Shown here: piece by piece, positions 35,324 through 48,844 of the stretch
Layout of the letters: each line of letters begins with the position of its first letter
Position numbering within the stretch: position 1 is the first letter of the stretch
Source of the DNA: Vibrio splendidus
GTDB lineage: Bacteria; Pseudomonadota; Gammaproteobacteria; Enterobacterales; Vibrionaceae
Length of the DNA stretch: 64,000 nucleotides
Assembly (NCBI RefSeq): GCF_001557875.1
Contig: NZ_LNRF01000011.1
Location: forward strand, 62,001-126,000
Direction of reading: 5' to 3'
Notes under the pieces: generated by a model
Told to the model about the DNA's origin: nothing
What the model saw: the letters and a program-made list of their open reading frames with translations, nothing else
Database searches by the model: none
Program-made: the position numbers and the translations under genes

Positions 35324-35451
35324 AAAATCTATCATTTTGTGATTTGAAGCGATATGTTGGTAGGGATTGTACGAATTTCTAGGAAAGCTGACCACTTTTG
35401 TTAGGCTTCTTAGTTATCATCTAGCTGAATTTAGAATTATAGGAATGTCAC

Positions 35452-36663
35452 ATGAAACGAGTCGTAATCACCGGTATGGGTATTGTTTCAAGTATCGGTA
35501 ACAACGTCGAAGAAGTTTTAGCATCACTGAAAGAGGGTAAATCTGGTATTACCGCTTCAGAGCAGTTCAAGGAAAATGGCTTGCGCTCTCAAGTATGGGG
35601 TAACCTAAAAATGAACCCTGCTGACCATATCGACCGCAAAAAAATGCGCTTTATGGGTGATGCAGCGGCATTCGCTTATCTTTCAATGGAGCAAGCAATT
35701 GCTGATTCTGGTTTAACTGAAGATCAAGTATCTAATGACCGCACCGGTATCGTTGCGGGTTCAGGTGGTGCTTCATCTCTAAACCAAGTAAACGCGGTAG
35801 ACATCATCCGTGAGAAAGGCGTGAAGCGCGTTGGTCCATACATGGTGCCACGTACAATGGCTTCTACGGTTTCTGCTTGTCTAGCTACTCCTTTCAAAAT
35901 CCGTGGTGTGAACTACTCTATGAGCTCTGCATGTGCAACATCGGCACACTGTATTGGTCACGCAATGGAGCTTATCCAACTTGGTAAGCAAGACGTTGTA
36001 TTCGCTGGTGGCGGTGAAGAACTTGATTGGTCTCTGACTATGATGTTCGACGCAATGGGCGCACTTTCTACTAAGTACAACGACACGCCAGAACTGGCTT
36101 CTCGTACCTACGATGCAGACCGTGATGGTTTCGTTATCTCTGGTGGCGGCGGCATGCTAGTTATCGAAGAACTTGAGCACGCTGTTGCTCGTGGCGCGAA
36201 AATTTACGGCGAGATCGTAGGTTACGGCGCAACTTCAGATGGCTACGACATGGTTGCTCCTTCTGGTGAAGGTGCGGTTCGTTGTATGAAGATGGCAATG
36301 CAAAACGTTGATGGCGTTGACTACGTGAACACTCACGGTACTTCAACTCCAGTTGGCGACGTGAAAGAGCTAGGTGCTATCCAAGAAGTATTTGGTGGCA
36401 ACAGCCCAGCAATTTCTGCAACTAAAGCGATGACAGGTCACGCTCTAGGTGCTGCTGGTGTACACGAAGCAATTTACTCAACGCTAATGCTAGACAATGG
36501 CTTTATTGCTCCAAGCATTAACGTTTCTAACCTAGACGAAGCTGCTGCTGGCCTAGATATTGTAACTGAAGCTCGTGAGCAAGAGCTAACAACGGTTATG
36601 TCTAACAGCTTTGGTTTCGGCGGTACGAACGCAACGCTAGTAATCAAAAAGTACCAAGCTTAA
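35452..36663 (+). CDS. fabB: 3-oxoacyl-ACP synthase I
   Basis: A 403-residue condensing enzyme of fatty acid elongation, needed for unsaturated fatty acids. The nucleophile Cys161 is in SSACATSAHC; catalytic His residues are in NTHGTSTPVGD and TGHALGAAG; the closing loop is FGFGGTNATL. Standard length. The transcript appears to run on through a long 3' UTR to the terminator at 36939. Confidence 0.98.
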   Translation: MKRVVITGMGIVSSIGNNVEEVLASLKEGKSGITASEQFKENGLRSQVWGNLKMNPADHIDRKKMRFMGDAAAFAYLSMEQAIADSGLTEDQVSNDRTGIVAGSGGASSLNQVNAVDIIREKGVKRVGPYMVPRTMASTVSACLATPFKIRGVNYSMSSACATSAHCIGHAMELIQLGKQDVVFAGGGEELDWSLTMMFDAMGALSTKYNDTPELASRTYDADRDGFVISGGGGMLVIEELEHAVARGAKIYGEIVGYGATSDGYDMVAPSGEGAVRCMKMAMQNVDGVDYVNTHGTSTPVGDVKELGAIQEVFGGNSPAISATKAMTGHALGAAGVHEAIYSTLMLDNGFIAPSINVSNLDEAAAGLDIVTEAREQELTTVMSNSFGFGGTNATLVIKKYQA

Positions 36664-36859
36664 TTTAGGCTTGAGTTAGAGAGACAAGGTTAATCGTTAA
36701 AGGGTTGCGCTAGTGCCGATTCAACACGCACAGGTCACCCAGTAATAATGACCATCAGAACAAAGTTTTTAGACGTAGGTTTGTAAACGTGTTTTTTAAA
36801 CATAGTTTTTAGATCTGGGTCTAGAAATTGAAAGGTTTCCAGAGCTTGACCAGTACTGA

Positions 36860-36968
36860 CCTTGGTTAGTACTGGTTGAACAGACGCAAGACTCTGTCTC
36901 CTGGAGAGCGAGATAGGATCCTTTTGTTCTGGATGTTTGCCCGATTGTTTATTCAATCGGGCATTTTT
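36860..36968 (+). ncRNA. farS: Candidate FarS small RNA in the fabB 3' UTR (5' end approximate)
   Basis: The 275 bases after the fabB stop have no terminator until a 9-bp perfect stem GCCCGATTG/CAATCGGGC (36939-36947, 36954-36962) followed by ATTTTT. Just before it are an extra inverted repeat (CCAGTACT with AGTACTGG, roughly 36849-36876) and a CTCC/GGAG dyad. In V. cholerae a Hfq-dependent RNA named FarS is cut from the fabB 3' UTR and represses fadE (established knowledge, from memory). Location and architecture agree here, but I cannot align sequences, and the processing site is a guess. A minus-strand frame at 36735-36956 has no support. Confidence 0.55.
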
Positions 36969-37162
36969 CGTTTTAGTCTTCTGACTTTAGTTTTCTAATT
37001 TCAGGTAGTCGTTCTTATTACTGCTTTTGCTTGTGCAGACTAGGCGATTCAACCCTTTATTTATAATGTATTCCAATTGCTACTCGACACCGTGTGTGGA
37101 ATTTTGCACAATCATTTCAATTCACATTTAGGTCGATAGACCCCAACAAAAGTACTCGCCAA

Positions 37163-38296
37163 ATGAAAATCTTAATCGACGAAAATATGCCTTACGCTGA
37201 AGCGCTTTTTAGCCAGTTAGGTGAAGTGACAATGAAGTCTGGTCGCACATTAACGGCCGACGACCTAGTTGACGTAGACGCATTGATGATTCGCTCTGTT
37301 ACCAAGGTAAACGAGTCATTGATCAGCAAAGCCAATAAGCTGAAGTTTGTCGGTACTGCGACGGCTGGTATGGATCACGTCGACCAAGAGTTGATGAAAG
37401 AGCGGGGGATTTTCTTTACCGCGGCACCAGGCTGTAACAAGGTAGGTGTTGCTGAGTATGTGTTCAGTTCAATGATGGTGCTTGCGCAGCAACAAGGCTT
37501 CTCGGTTTTTGACAAAACGGTCGGTATTATCGGTTGTGGTCAAGTGGGCAGCTACCTAGCGAAATGCCTAGAAGGTATTGGTATTAAAGTTCTGCTGAAC
37601 GATCCTCTAAAACAGCAAGAAGGTGATACTCGCGAATTTACGGAACTTGAGACTCTACTTGAGCAATCTGACGTTATCACGCTGCATACACCAATCACTA
37701 AGACGGGTGAGTTCCCAACCCATCATTTGATCAACGAGCAAGTGCTGAACAACTTACGTGCTGATCAAATCTTGATTAATGCAGCTCGCGGTCCTGTGGT
37801 TGATAACCAAGCGCTAAAAGCTCGCCTGCAAAAAGCCGATGGTTTTACCGCAGTTCTTGATGTGTTTGAGTTTGAACCTGAAGTCGACTTCGAGCTTCTT
37901 CCGTTACTCGCTTTTGCAACTCCTCACGTAGCGGGCTACGGTTTGGAGGGTAAAGCGCGTGGTACCACGATGATCTTCAACAGTTATTGCGAGTTTTTAG
38001 GTACTGAACAGCGTGCGTATGCAAGCGACTTATTGCCGACAGCGCCTGTACCTCAAATGAAATTAGATAGAGCTTGGGATGAAGCAACACTGCACAATTT
38101 GACTCAGTTGATCTATGATGTGCGCAAAGACGACGCCTTATTCCGTCGCAATATCGCTACGCCGGGTTCTTTTGACAAGATGCGTAAAGAATATTGGGAC
38201 CGCAGAGAGTACAGTGCAGTCGAGTTAACGGGCGACGAATCTTGTAATTTAACGCCGTTATCTAAACTCGGTTTTATGGTAAAGCCAACTTTATAA
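37163..38296 (+). CDS. pdxB: Erythronate-4-phosphate dehydrogenase
   Basis: A 377-residue D-2-hydroxyacid dehydrogenase of pyridoxal phosphate synthesis. ATG 37163 gives MKILIDENMPYAEALF, the family start; 23 codons upstream are open but unsupported. TVGIIGCGQVGSYLAKCL is the NAD loop, and catalytic Arg, Glu and His lie in INAARGPVVDNQAL, DVFEFEP and FATPHVAGY. A C-terminal PdxB-specific dimerisation domain is present. It heads the pdxB-asd-hubP string. Confidence 0.97.
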   Translation: MKILIDENMPYAEALFSQLGEVTMKSGRTLTADDLVDVDALMIRSVTKVNESLISKANKLKFVGTATAGMDHVDQELMKERGIFFTAAPGCNKVGVAEYVFSSMMVLAQQQGFSVFDKTVGIIGCGQVGSYLAKCLEGIGIKVLLNDPLKQQEGDTREFTELETLLEQSDVITLHTPITKTGEFPTHHLINEQVLNNLRADQILINAARGPVVDNQALKARLQKADGFTAVLDVFEFEPEVDFELLPLLAFATPHVAGYGLEGKARGTTMIFNSYCEFLGTEQRAYASDLLPTAPVPQMKLDRAWDEATLHNLTQLIYDVRKDDALFRRNIATPGSFDKMRKEYWDRREYSAVELTGDESCNLTPLSKLGFMVKPTL

Positions 38297-38308
38297 AAGA
38301 GAGAAACA

Positions 38309-39322
38309 ATGAGCCAAGAATTTAATATTGCTATTTTAGGTGCGACTGGTGCGGTTGGTGAAACCATTCTTGAAGTACTTAAAGAGCGTAAATTCCCTGT
38401 CGGTGAAATGCACTTACTAGCAAGTGAACGTAGTGAAGGCAAAACTTCCCGTTTTAACGGCAAAACAATACAAGTACAAAACGTAGAAGACTTCGATTGG
38501 TCTCAAGTACATATTGCGTTTTTCTCTGCAGGTAGCGAGCTTTCAGAGCGTTGGGCTCCAATTGCGGCTGATGAAGGTGTTGTTGTTATCGATAACACAT
38601 CACGCTTCCGTTACGAATACGATGTTCCTCTGGTTGTGCCTGAAGTGAACCCTGAAGCAATTGCTGAGTTCCGTAACCGTAACATCATCGCGAACCCTAA
38701 CTGCTCGACTATCCAAATGGTAGTAGCGCTAAAACCAATTCACGATGAAGTGGGCCTTGAGCGTATTAACGTTTCAACTTACCAATCTGTGTCTGGTGCA
38801 GGTAAGCCAGGTATCGATGAGCTAGCGGGTCAAACGGCTAAGCTTCTTAATGGTATGCCAGCTGAAAATTCAGCGTTCTCACAGCAGATCGCGTTCAACT
38901 GTATTCCTCAAATCGATGAATTTACAGAGAACGGCTACACGCGTGAAGAGATGAAGATGGTTTGGGAAACTCAAAAAATCTTTGCTGACTCTTCAATCAC
39001 AGTGAACCCGACTTGTGTTCGCGTACCAGTATTCTATGGTCACGCAGAATCTCTGCACATTGAAACTCGCGCGCCAATCGGTGCAGAACAAGTGGTTCAG
39101 CTTCTAGAGAACACAGAAGGTGTTGAAGTATTCCAAGCGCTTGACTTCCCAACTCAAGTTCGTGATGCAGGTGGTAAAGACCACGTAATGGTTGGTCGTA
39201 TTCGTAACGACATCAGCCATCACAGCGGCGTGAACATGTGGGTTGTCGCTGATAACGTTCGTAAAGGTGCAGCAACAAACGCAGTTCAAATCGCTGAAGT
39301 TCTGATTCGCGATTACTTCTAA
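38309..39322 (+). CDS. asd: Aspartate-semialdehyde dehydrogenase
   Basis: A 337-residue enzyme converting aspartyl phosphate to the semialdehyde (Lys, Met, Thr and diaminopimelate synthesis). ILGATGAVGETILEVL is the NADP loop, NPNCSTIQ holds the nucleophile Cys132, and the downstream RIRNDISHHSGVNMWVVADN block closes the active site. The nucleophile is intact. In E. coli the gene at this position is the inactive-looking paralogue usg; here it seems to be a working ASD. Twelve bases after pdxB. Confidence 0.93.
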   Translation: MSQEFNIAILGATGAVGETILEVLKERKFPVGEMHLLASERSEGKTSRFNGKTIQVQNVEDFDWSQVHIAFFSAGSELSERWAPIAADEGVVVIDNTSRFRYEYDVPLVVPEVNPEAIAEFRNRNIIANPNCSTIQMVVALKPIHDEVGLERINVSTYQSVSGAGKPGIDELAGQTAKLLNGMPAENSAFSQQIAFNCIPQIDEFTENGYTREEMKMVWETQKIFADSSITVNPTCVRVPVFYGHAESLHIETRAPIGAEQVVQLLENTEGVEVFQALDFPTQVRDAGGKDHVMVGRIRNDISHHSGVNMWVVADNVRKGAATNAVQIAEVLIRDYF

Positions 39323-39342
39323 GCTTTATTGCTTTGATAAAT

Positions 39343-39370
39343 AAGCCTCACTCTTTAGTGGGGCTTTTTT
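39343..39370 (+). terminator. asd terminator
   Basis: AAGCCTCACT pairs with AGTGGGGCTT (one G-T), short loop, six T. It separates pdxB-asd from hubP. Confidence 0.88.
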
Positions 39371-39529
39371 AATCGATTAAAAATATTGTTAGTCAAATTG
39401 TGTGAAATTGCTGCGAATATTGTTGCTGCAACACATTTTTTGTTTTCATCTCTATAGTTTTACGTCATTTATCCGATATATTTAATAGATCATCACTTTT
39501 CCGAATTTAAGCACCTAGCTGAGCCTTTT

Positions 39530-44284
<4,755 letters not shown>

Positions 44285-44295
44285 ATTAAAAAACC

Positions 44296-44326
44296 ATAAA
44301 GGGTAGCGTTGGCTACCCTTTATTTT
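44296..44326 (+). terminator. hubP terminator
   Basis: AAAGGGTAGC pairs with GCTACCCTTT, GTTG loop, then ATTTT. Confidence 0.88.
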
Positions 44327-44478
44327 AAGGCGATACAGAGCGCTATTGTTTGATTTGGTTTTTCAAAAGCATCGTATCGGTCGATGCTGATTGTTTATTG
44401 AAGTTTTAGCCCCATCCTATTTGGGCTAGCACTGATTTCCGTATATACTTCTCGCCCATTTTCAAAGAGAACAAGAAC

Positions 44479-45273
44479 ATGAAAATTGCTTTAGGTATTG
44501 AATATAACGGTACCCACTACTTTGGTTGGCAGCGCCAACGAGACGTGAAAAGTGTCCAAGAAGAATTGGAAAAGGCTCTTTCAGTTGTCGCGAATCACCC
44601 TGTAGAAGTTATGTGCGCAGGTCGTACAGATGCCGGTGTTCACGGTACGGGACAAGTCGTTCACTTTGAAACTAATGTCGATCGTAAAATGGTGGCATGG
44701 ACAATGGGCGCGAATGCCAACATGCCAAAAGATATTGCAGTTCGTTGGGCGACAGAAGTGAATGAGGATTTCCATGCTCGTTTCTCTGCTACTGCACGCC
44801 GTTATCGCTACATTATCTTTAACCATGCACTTCGCCCAGGTATTTTGAATTCAGGTGTGAGCCATTATCATGGTCATCTTGATGAGAAAAAAATGCATGA
44901 AGCGGGTCAGTACTTACTTGGTGAGAATGACTTCACTTCGTTCAGGGCAACACACTGTCAATCTCGTAGCCCATGGAGAAACATGATTCACTTGAACGTG
45001 ACTCGTCATGGACACTACATTGTGATCGATATTAAAGCGAATGCGTTTGTTCACCACATGGTGAGGAATATTACTGGCAGCCTTATTGCCGTAGGTAAAG
45101 GTGAGCAGAAACCAGAGTGGATCCAGTGGCTTTTAGAAGCTAAAGATCGAAAAGTAGCCGGCGCAACTGCAAAAGCGGAAGGTTTGTATCTGGTGGATGT
45201 TGATTATCCTGAACATTTTGAGCTACCACGAGAGCCAATTGGTCCTCTATTTTTGCCGGATAATTTGAACTAA
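44479..45273 (+). CDS. truA: tRNA pseudouridine(38-40) synthase
   Basis: A 264-residue synthase of the TruA family. The catalytic Asp is in CAGRTDAGVHGTGQVVHF, and FHARFSATARRYRYIIFN is conserved. It isomerises U38-U40 in the anticodon stem of many tRNAs. The gene sits between hubP and accD in the same order as the enterobacterial truA neighbourhood (dedA is absent). Confidence 0.98.
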   Translation: MKIALGIEYNGTHYFGWQRQRDVKSVQEELEKALSVVANHPVEVMCAGRTDAGVHGTGQVVHFETNVDRKMVAWTMGANANMPKDIAVRWATEVNEDFHARFSATARRYRYIIFNHALRPGILNSGVSHYHGHLDEKKMHEAGQYLLGENDFTSFRATHCQSRSPWRNMIHLNVTRHGHYIVIDIKANAFVHHMVRNITGSLIAVGKGEQKPEWIQWLLEAKDRKVAGATAKAEGLYLVDVDYPEHFELPREPIGPLFLPDNLN

Positions 45274-45449
45274 ATGTGAGACTTAGGTTCAAAAATTATT
45301 ACGGTTTAGTGCGTAAGATAGTCCCAGAAAATAGGTACAACCAGTTTTTTATCTACAGTCGCTGTTTTATGTGCTTTAATTCCCACGCATAATTCCCAAA
45401 TTTATTTCTTTCGCAATCAAGCGGAAGAATCGAAACAAAAAGGTCTTCC

Positions 45450-46376
45450 ATGAGTTGGCTTGAAAAGATTTTAGAAAAAAGCAACATCGTAACATCTCGT
45501 AAAGCGTCTATCCCTGAGGGTGTTTGGACTAAATGTACTTCTTGTGAGCAGGTTCTGTATCATGCTGAACTAGAGCGTAACCTAGAAGTATGTCCAAAAT
45601 GTGACCATCACATGCGCATGAAAGCACGTCGTCGTCTGGATACATTCCTAGACAAAGGTGAGCGTGTTGAACTAGGTGCTGATCTTGAGCCACAAGACAA
45701 GCTGAAGTTTAAAGACTCTAAGCGTTACAAAGAACGTATCTCTGCTGCTCAAAAGAACAGTGGTGAAACAGACGCATTAGTTGCAATGAAAGGCGAACTA
45801 CTGGGTTTACCTATCGTAGCGTGTGCTTTTGAATTCTCATTCATGGGCGGCTCAATGGGTTCTGTTGTTGGTGCTCGTTTCGTGAAAGCGGTAGATGCTG
45901 CTATCGAGAACAACTGTGGTTTAGTTTGTTTCTCTGCAAGTGGTGGTGCTCGTATGCAAGAGGCATTGATGTCTCTAATGCAAATGGCGAAAACCAGTGC
46001 GGCTCTAGAACGCTTATCTGCGAAAGGCCTACCGTTTGTTTCAGTAATGACTGATCCAACAATGGGTGGTGTTTCTGCAAGTTTGGCAATGCTTGGCGAT
46101 ATCAACATTGGTGAGCCAAAAGCACTGATTGGTTTTGCTGGACGTCGTGTAATCGAACAAACGGTACGTGAAGACCTTCCTGAAGGTTTCCAACGCAGTG
46201 AGTTCCTACTAGACCACGGTGCTATCGACATGATCGTTGATCGTCGTGAGATGCGTCAGCGCGTTGCAAGCCTTGTTGCTAAAATGACCAACCAGCCTTC
46301 ACCATTAGTAGTTTCTGTGAACGATTCACCGAATGAAGCTACTTATGAAGTACCAGAAGCGCCAGAAAAAGGGTAA
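45450..46376 (+). CDS. accD: Acetyl-CoA carboxylase carboxyltransferase beta subunit
   Basis: A 308-residue subunit that with AccA transfers the carboxyl from biotin to acetyl-CoA, the committed step of fatty acid synthesis. An N-terminal zinc ribbon (Cys29, Cys32, Cys48, Cys51) is followed by the crotonase-like core (SFMGGSMGSVVGARFVKA, FSASGGARMQEALMSLMQ). The C terminus NDSPNEATYEVPEAPEKG is a short divergent tail. folC follows after 42 bases. Confidence 0.98.
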   Translation: MSWLEKILEKSNIVTSRKASIPEGVWTKCTSCEQVLYHAELERNLEVCPKCDHHMRMKARRRLDTFLDKGERVELGADLEPQDKLKFKDSKRYKERISAAQKNSGETDALVAMKGELLGLPIVACAFEFSFMGGSMGSVVGARFVKAVDAAIENNCGLVCFSASGGARMQEALMSLMQMAKTSAALERLSAKGLPFVSVMTDPTMGGVSASLAMLGDINIGEPKALIGFAGRRVIEQTVREDLPEGFQRSEFLLDHGAIDMIVDRREMRQRVASLVAKMTNQPSPLVVSVNDSPNEATYEVPEAPEKG

Positions 46377-46418
46377 AGTACCTTCTAACAAACCAACTTA
46401 ATTATGGTTATGAGTTAG

Positions 46419-47681
46419 ATGAGTCAACAACCTATTCCTCAAGCCACATCCTCTTTGGAGATGTGGCTTGATTATTTATCAAACATCCACACAACCGCTA
46501 TTGATCTTGGATTAGACCGAGTTCAGGCCGTCGCCTCTAAGGCAAACCTTACCAAACCTGCTCAACATGTTATTACTGTTGCCGGAACCAATGGCAAAGG
46601 CTCTACATGTGCACTGATGGAAGCGATTCTATTGGACGCTGGTTACTCAGTTGGTGTCTACAGCTCCCCCCACTTAATTCGCTATAACGAACGTGTTCGT
46701 ATCAACGGCCAAGATCTATCTGATGAAAAGATGGTTCAGTCTTTCGATTTCATTGAGAAAGAGCGTGGCGAAATTAGCCTGAGCTTTTTTGAATATGGCA
46801 CTTTAGCGGCGTTACGTGCGTTTCAAACTGAAGCGGTTGATGTTGTGCTGCTAGAAGTTGGTTTAGGCGGACGTTTAGACGCGACCAATATCGTTGAGCA
46901 TGATGTTTCTGTGATTACTAGTTTGGCTGTCGACCATGTTGACTGGCTTGGTGATGACATCAATGTAATTGGTTTTGAGAAAGCGGGCATTTATCGTAGC
47001 GGTAAACCAGCTATTTGTGGTCAACCTAAACCACCGGCAACGGTTGCGGCACACGCTGATGACATTAAGGCTGAGTTCTACCAAGTTGGTATCCAATACA
47101 CCTATGATGTTGACGGTGATACGTGGAACTGGCGCAGTGGCGCATTTCAACTGGAATCGCTACCTATTCCAAGCCTGCCGTTACCTAACGCTGCAACAGC
47201 GTTGATGGCATTGGGCACATCAGAGCTTAGTATTAGTGACGTGAACGTTGTTAACGGCATGAAGAATGCGCAGCTTCCAGGGCGTATGCAGCAAATTAGC
47301 GAACAACCCGTGATTGTGCTTGATGTGGCGCACAACCCTCATTCTGCTGAATATTTTGCGCAGCAAGTTACGAAGAAGTATGCAGGTAAAAATTTACACG
47401 TTGTAGTCGCCATGCTTCATGACAAAGATATCCCAGCGACATTGGAAGTTTTAGCACCAATCGCAACTCATTGGTATCCAGCTTCATTGCAAGGGCCACG
47501 CGCAGCGACAGCCGCTGAATTGTGTCAAAGCCTACCTGACGGCGTAGAGCAGCATTCAAACCCTGTCGCAGCGTTTGAAGTGGCTTTAGCAGCTGCTAAA
47601 GGTGACGATGTTGTGTTGGTTGTCGGTTCTTTCCATACCGTGGGTGAAGTGTTGGAGCATTGGCAGAAAAAAGGAAACTAA
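46419..47681 (+). CDS. folC: Dihydrofolate/folylpolyglutamate synthase
   Basis: A 420-residue Mur-ligase-family enzyme. The P-loop is VAGTNGKGSTCALMEAIL; YSSPHLIRYNERVRING, LEVGLGGRLDATN and the C-terminal domain DVAHNPHSAEYFAQQ are present. It adds glutamate to dihydropteroate and folates. It ends one base before dedD, so translation is coupled. Confidence 0.97.
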   Translation: MSQQPIPQATSSLEMWLDYLSNIHTTAIDLGLDRVQAVASKANLTKPAQHVITVAGTNGKGSTCALMEAILLDAGYSVGVYSSPHLIRYNERVRINGQDLSDEKMVQSFDFIEKERGEISLSFFEYGTLAALRAFQTEAVDVVLLEVGLGGRLDATNIVEHDVSVITSLAVDHVDWLGDDINVIGFEKAGIYRSGKPAICGQPKPPATVAAHADDIKAEFYQVGIQYTYDVDGDTWNWRSGAFQLESLPIPSLPLPNAATALMALGTSELSISDVNVVNGMKNAQLPGRMQQISEQPVIVLDVAHNPHSAEYFAQQVTKKYAGKNLHVVVAMLHDKDIPATLEVLAPIATHWYPASLQGPRAATAAELCQSLPDGVEQHSNPVAAFEVALAAAKGDDVVLVVGSFHTVGEVLEHWQKKGN

Positions 47682-48257
47682 ATGGCAAGTAAATTCCAAA
47701 GCCGATTAGTCGGCACCATCATTTTAGTGGCCATTGGCGTGATCGTATTGCCCGATGTGCTAGATGGTAAGAAGCTCCACTATAAAGAAGAGTTTGCAAG
47801 CATTCCGATTAAGCCTGAGCTTGATAGTAATGTTGAAGTGTTTGAAGTACTCGATCCCGTTGAAGATCAGATAGCGCTACCGGATTCTCCTGTTGAGCAA
47901 GTGGTTGAAAGTGGTCGTACTGACAATTCAAACACGCAAACCGCGTCTTCTTCCAATAATAAAGAAGCAGACAAAGTGGCAGTTGTGGTTAAGCCAGTAC
48001 CGGAAAAAAATGAATACCAAGACAGTGCTTGGATTATTCAATTGATGGCTTTGAAGAATGCTGACAACGCAAAAAACGTTGTTAAGGATCTGCAAAAGCG
48101 CGGTTATCAGGCTCACACCAAGCAAGAAAAAACTTTTACGCGAGTAATTATTGGCCCGGATGTCTCTAAATCCAAACTTGAGCGACAAATTAAGGAATTA
48201 GAAAAAATTACGGGTTCAAAAGGCCAATTGCTCAAATTTAAACCGTTAAATCCATAA
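47682..48257 (+). CDS. dedD: SPOR-domain cell division protein DedD
   Basis: A 191-residue protein with a short N-terminal cytoplasmic tail, one membrane helix (LVGTIILVAIGVIVLPDVL, residues 9-27), a variable periplasmic linker and a C-terminal SPOR domain (SAWIIQLMALKNADNAKNVVKDL to the end). SPOR domains bind denuded septal glycan. It abuts folC. The PurR operator of the next operon begins at its stop codon. Confidence 0.92.
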   Translation: MASKFQSRLVGTIILVAIGVIVLPDVLDGKKLHYKEEFASIPIKPELDSNVEVFEVLDPVEDQIALPDSPVEQVVESGRTDNSNTQTASSSNNKEADKVAVVVKPVPEKNEYQDSAWIIQLMALKNADNAKNVVKDLQKRGYQAHTKQEKTFTRVIIGPDVSKSKLERQIKELEKITGSKGQLLKFKPLNP

Positions 48258-48271
48258 GAAAACGTTTGCGT
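48256..48271 (+). promoter_or_regulatory. PurR operator of cvpA-purF
   Basis: AAGAAAACGTTTGCGT is a full match to the PurR consensus on the reverse strand (ACGCAAACGTTTTCTT). It covers a -35-like TTTGCG (48265-48270), 16 bp before a -10-like TAAAAT (48287-48292). The same arrangement is known for E. coli cvpA-purF. Confidence 0.9.
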
Positions 48272-48318
48272 CAGCATTTTTTCTGTTAAAATGCGCGCCA
48301 ACTTAAGATGAAGAATTC

Positions 48319-48810
48319 ATGAATTGGTTAGATTTTGTCATTTTAGGCGTGATCGGCTTCTCTGCCGTGATCAGTTTAGTTCGTGGTTTCGCTAAAGAAG
48401 CCTTGTCACTCGTAATTTGGTTTGGAGCATTTTTTATTGCTAGCCAGTACTACGCTAAATTAGCGATGTACTTCACCAATATCGAAGATGAGATGTTTCG
48501 AAACGGAACTGCGATAGCAGCATTGTTTGTTGCAACGTTAGTTGTGGGTGCCTTAGTTAACTATGTCATCGGTCAGCTAGTTCAGAAAACAGGCCTGTCA
48601 GGTACAGACAGAATCCTCGGTGTCGTCTTTGGTGGCTTACGTGGTGTTTTGATTGTTTCTGCAGTGTTGTTTTTCATGGATGCGTTTACTGCATTCCCAA
48701 GTTCTGAGTGGTGGAAGAATTCGCAATTGGTTCCGGAATTTAGTCGAATCATTGCGCCGTTCTTCGAGCATTTACAAGCAACATCTAGTTTCTTATCTGG
48801 CGCGCTCTAG
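48319..48810 (+). CDS. cvpA: CvpA family membrane protein
   Basis: A 163-residue inner-membrane protein with four helices (near residues 3-20, 27-45, 66-87, 105-122). Family motifs DFVILGVIGFSAVISLVRGFAKEALSL and DRILGVVFGGLRGVLIV are clear. In E. coli it is needed for colicin V export and envelope stress tolerance. Co-transcribed with purF, 34 bases downstream, and under the PurR box. Confidence 0.95.
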   Translation: MNWLDFVILGVIGFSAVISLVRGFAKEALSLVIWFGAFFIASQYYAKLAMYFTNIEDEMFRNGTAIAALFVATLVVGALVNYVIGQLVQKTGLSGTDRILGVVFGGLRGVLIVSAVLFFMDAFTAFPSSEWWKNSQLVPEFSRIIAPFFEHLQATSSFLSGAL

Positions 48811-48844
48811 CGCCAGTTAATGTCGAAAAATCGAGGATTAGGAC

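Noticed and set aside
35385..35402. FadR site upstream of fabB
   Set aside because: Only one half (AAGTGGTC on the minus strand) resembles the consensus; the other half does not.
36735..36956. Minus-strand 73-codon frame in the fabB-pdxB gap
   Set aside because: No ribosome site or recognisable motif; the plus-strand UTR and small RNA interpretation explains the terminator better.
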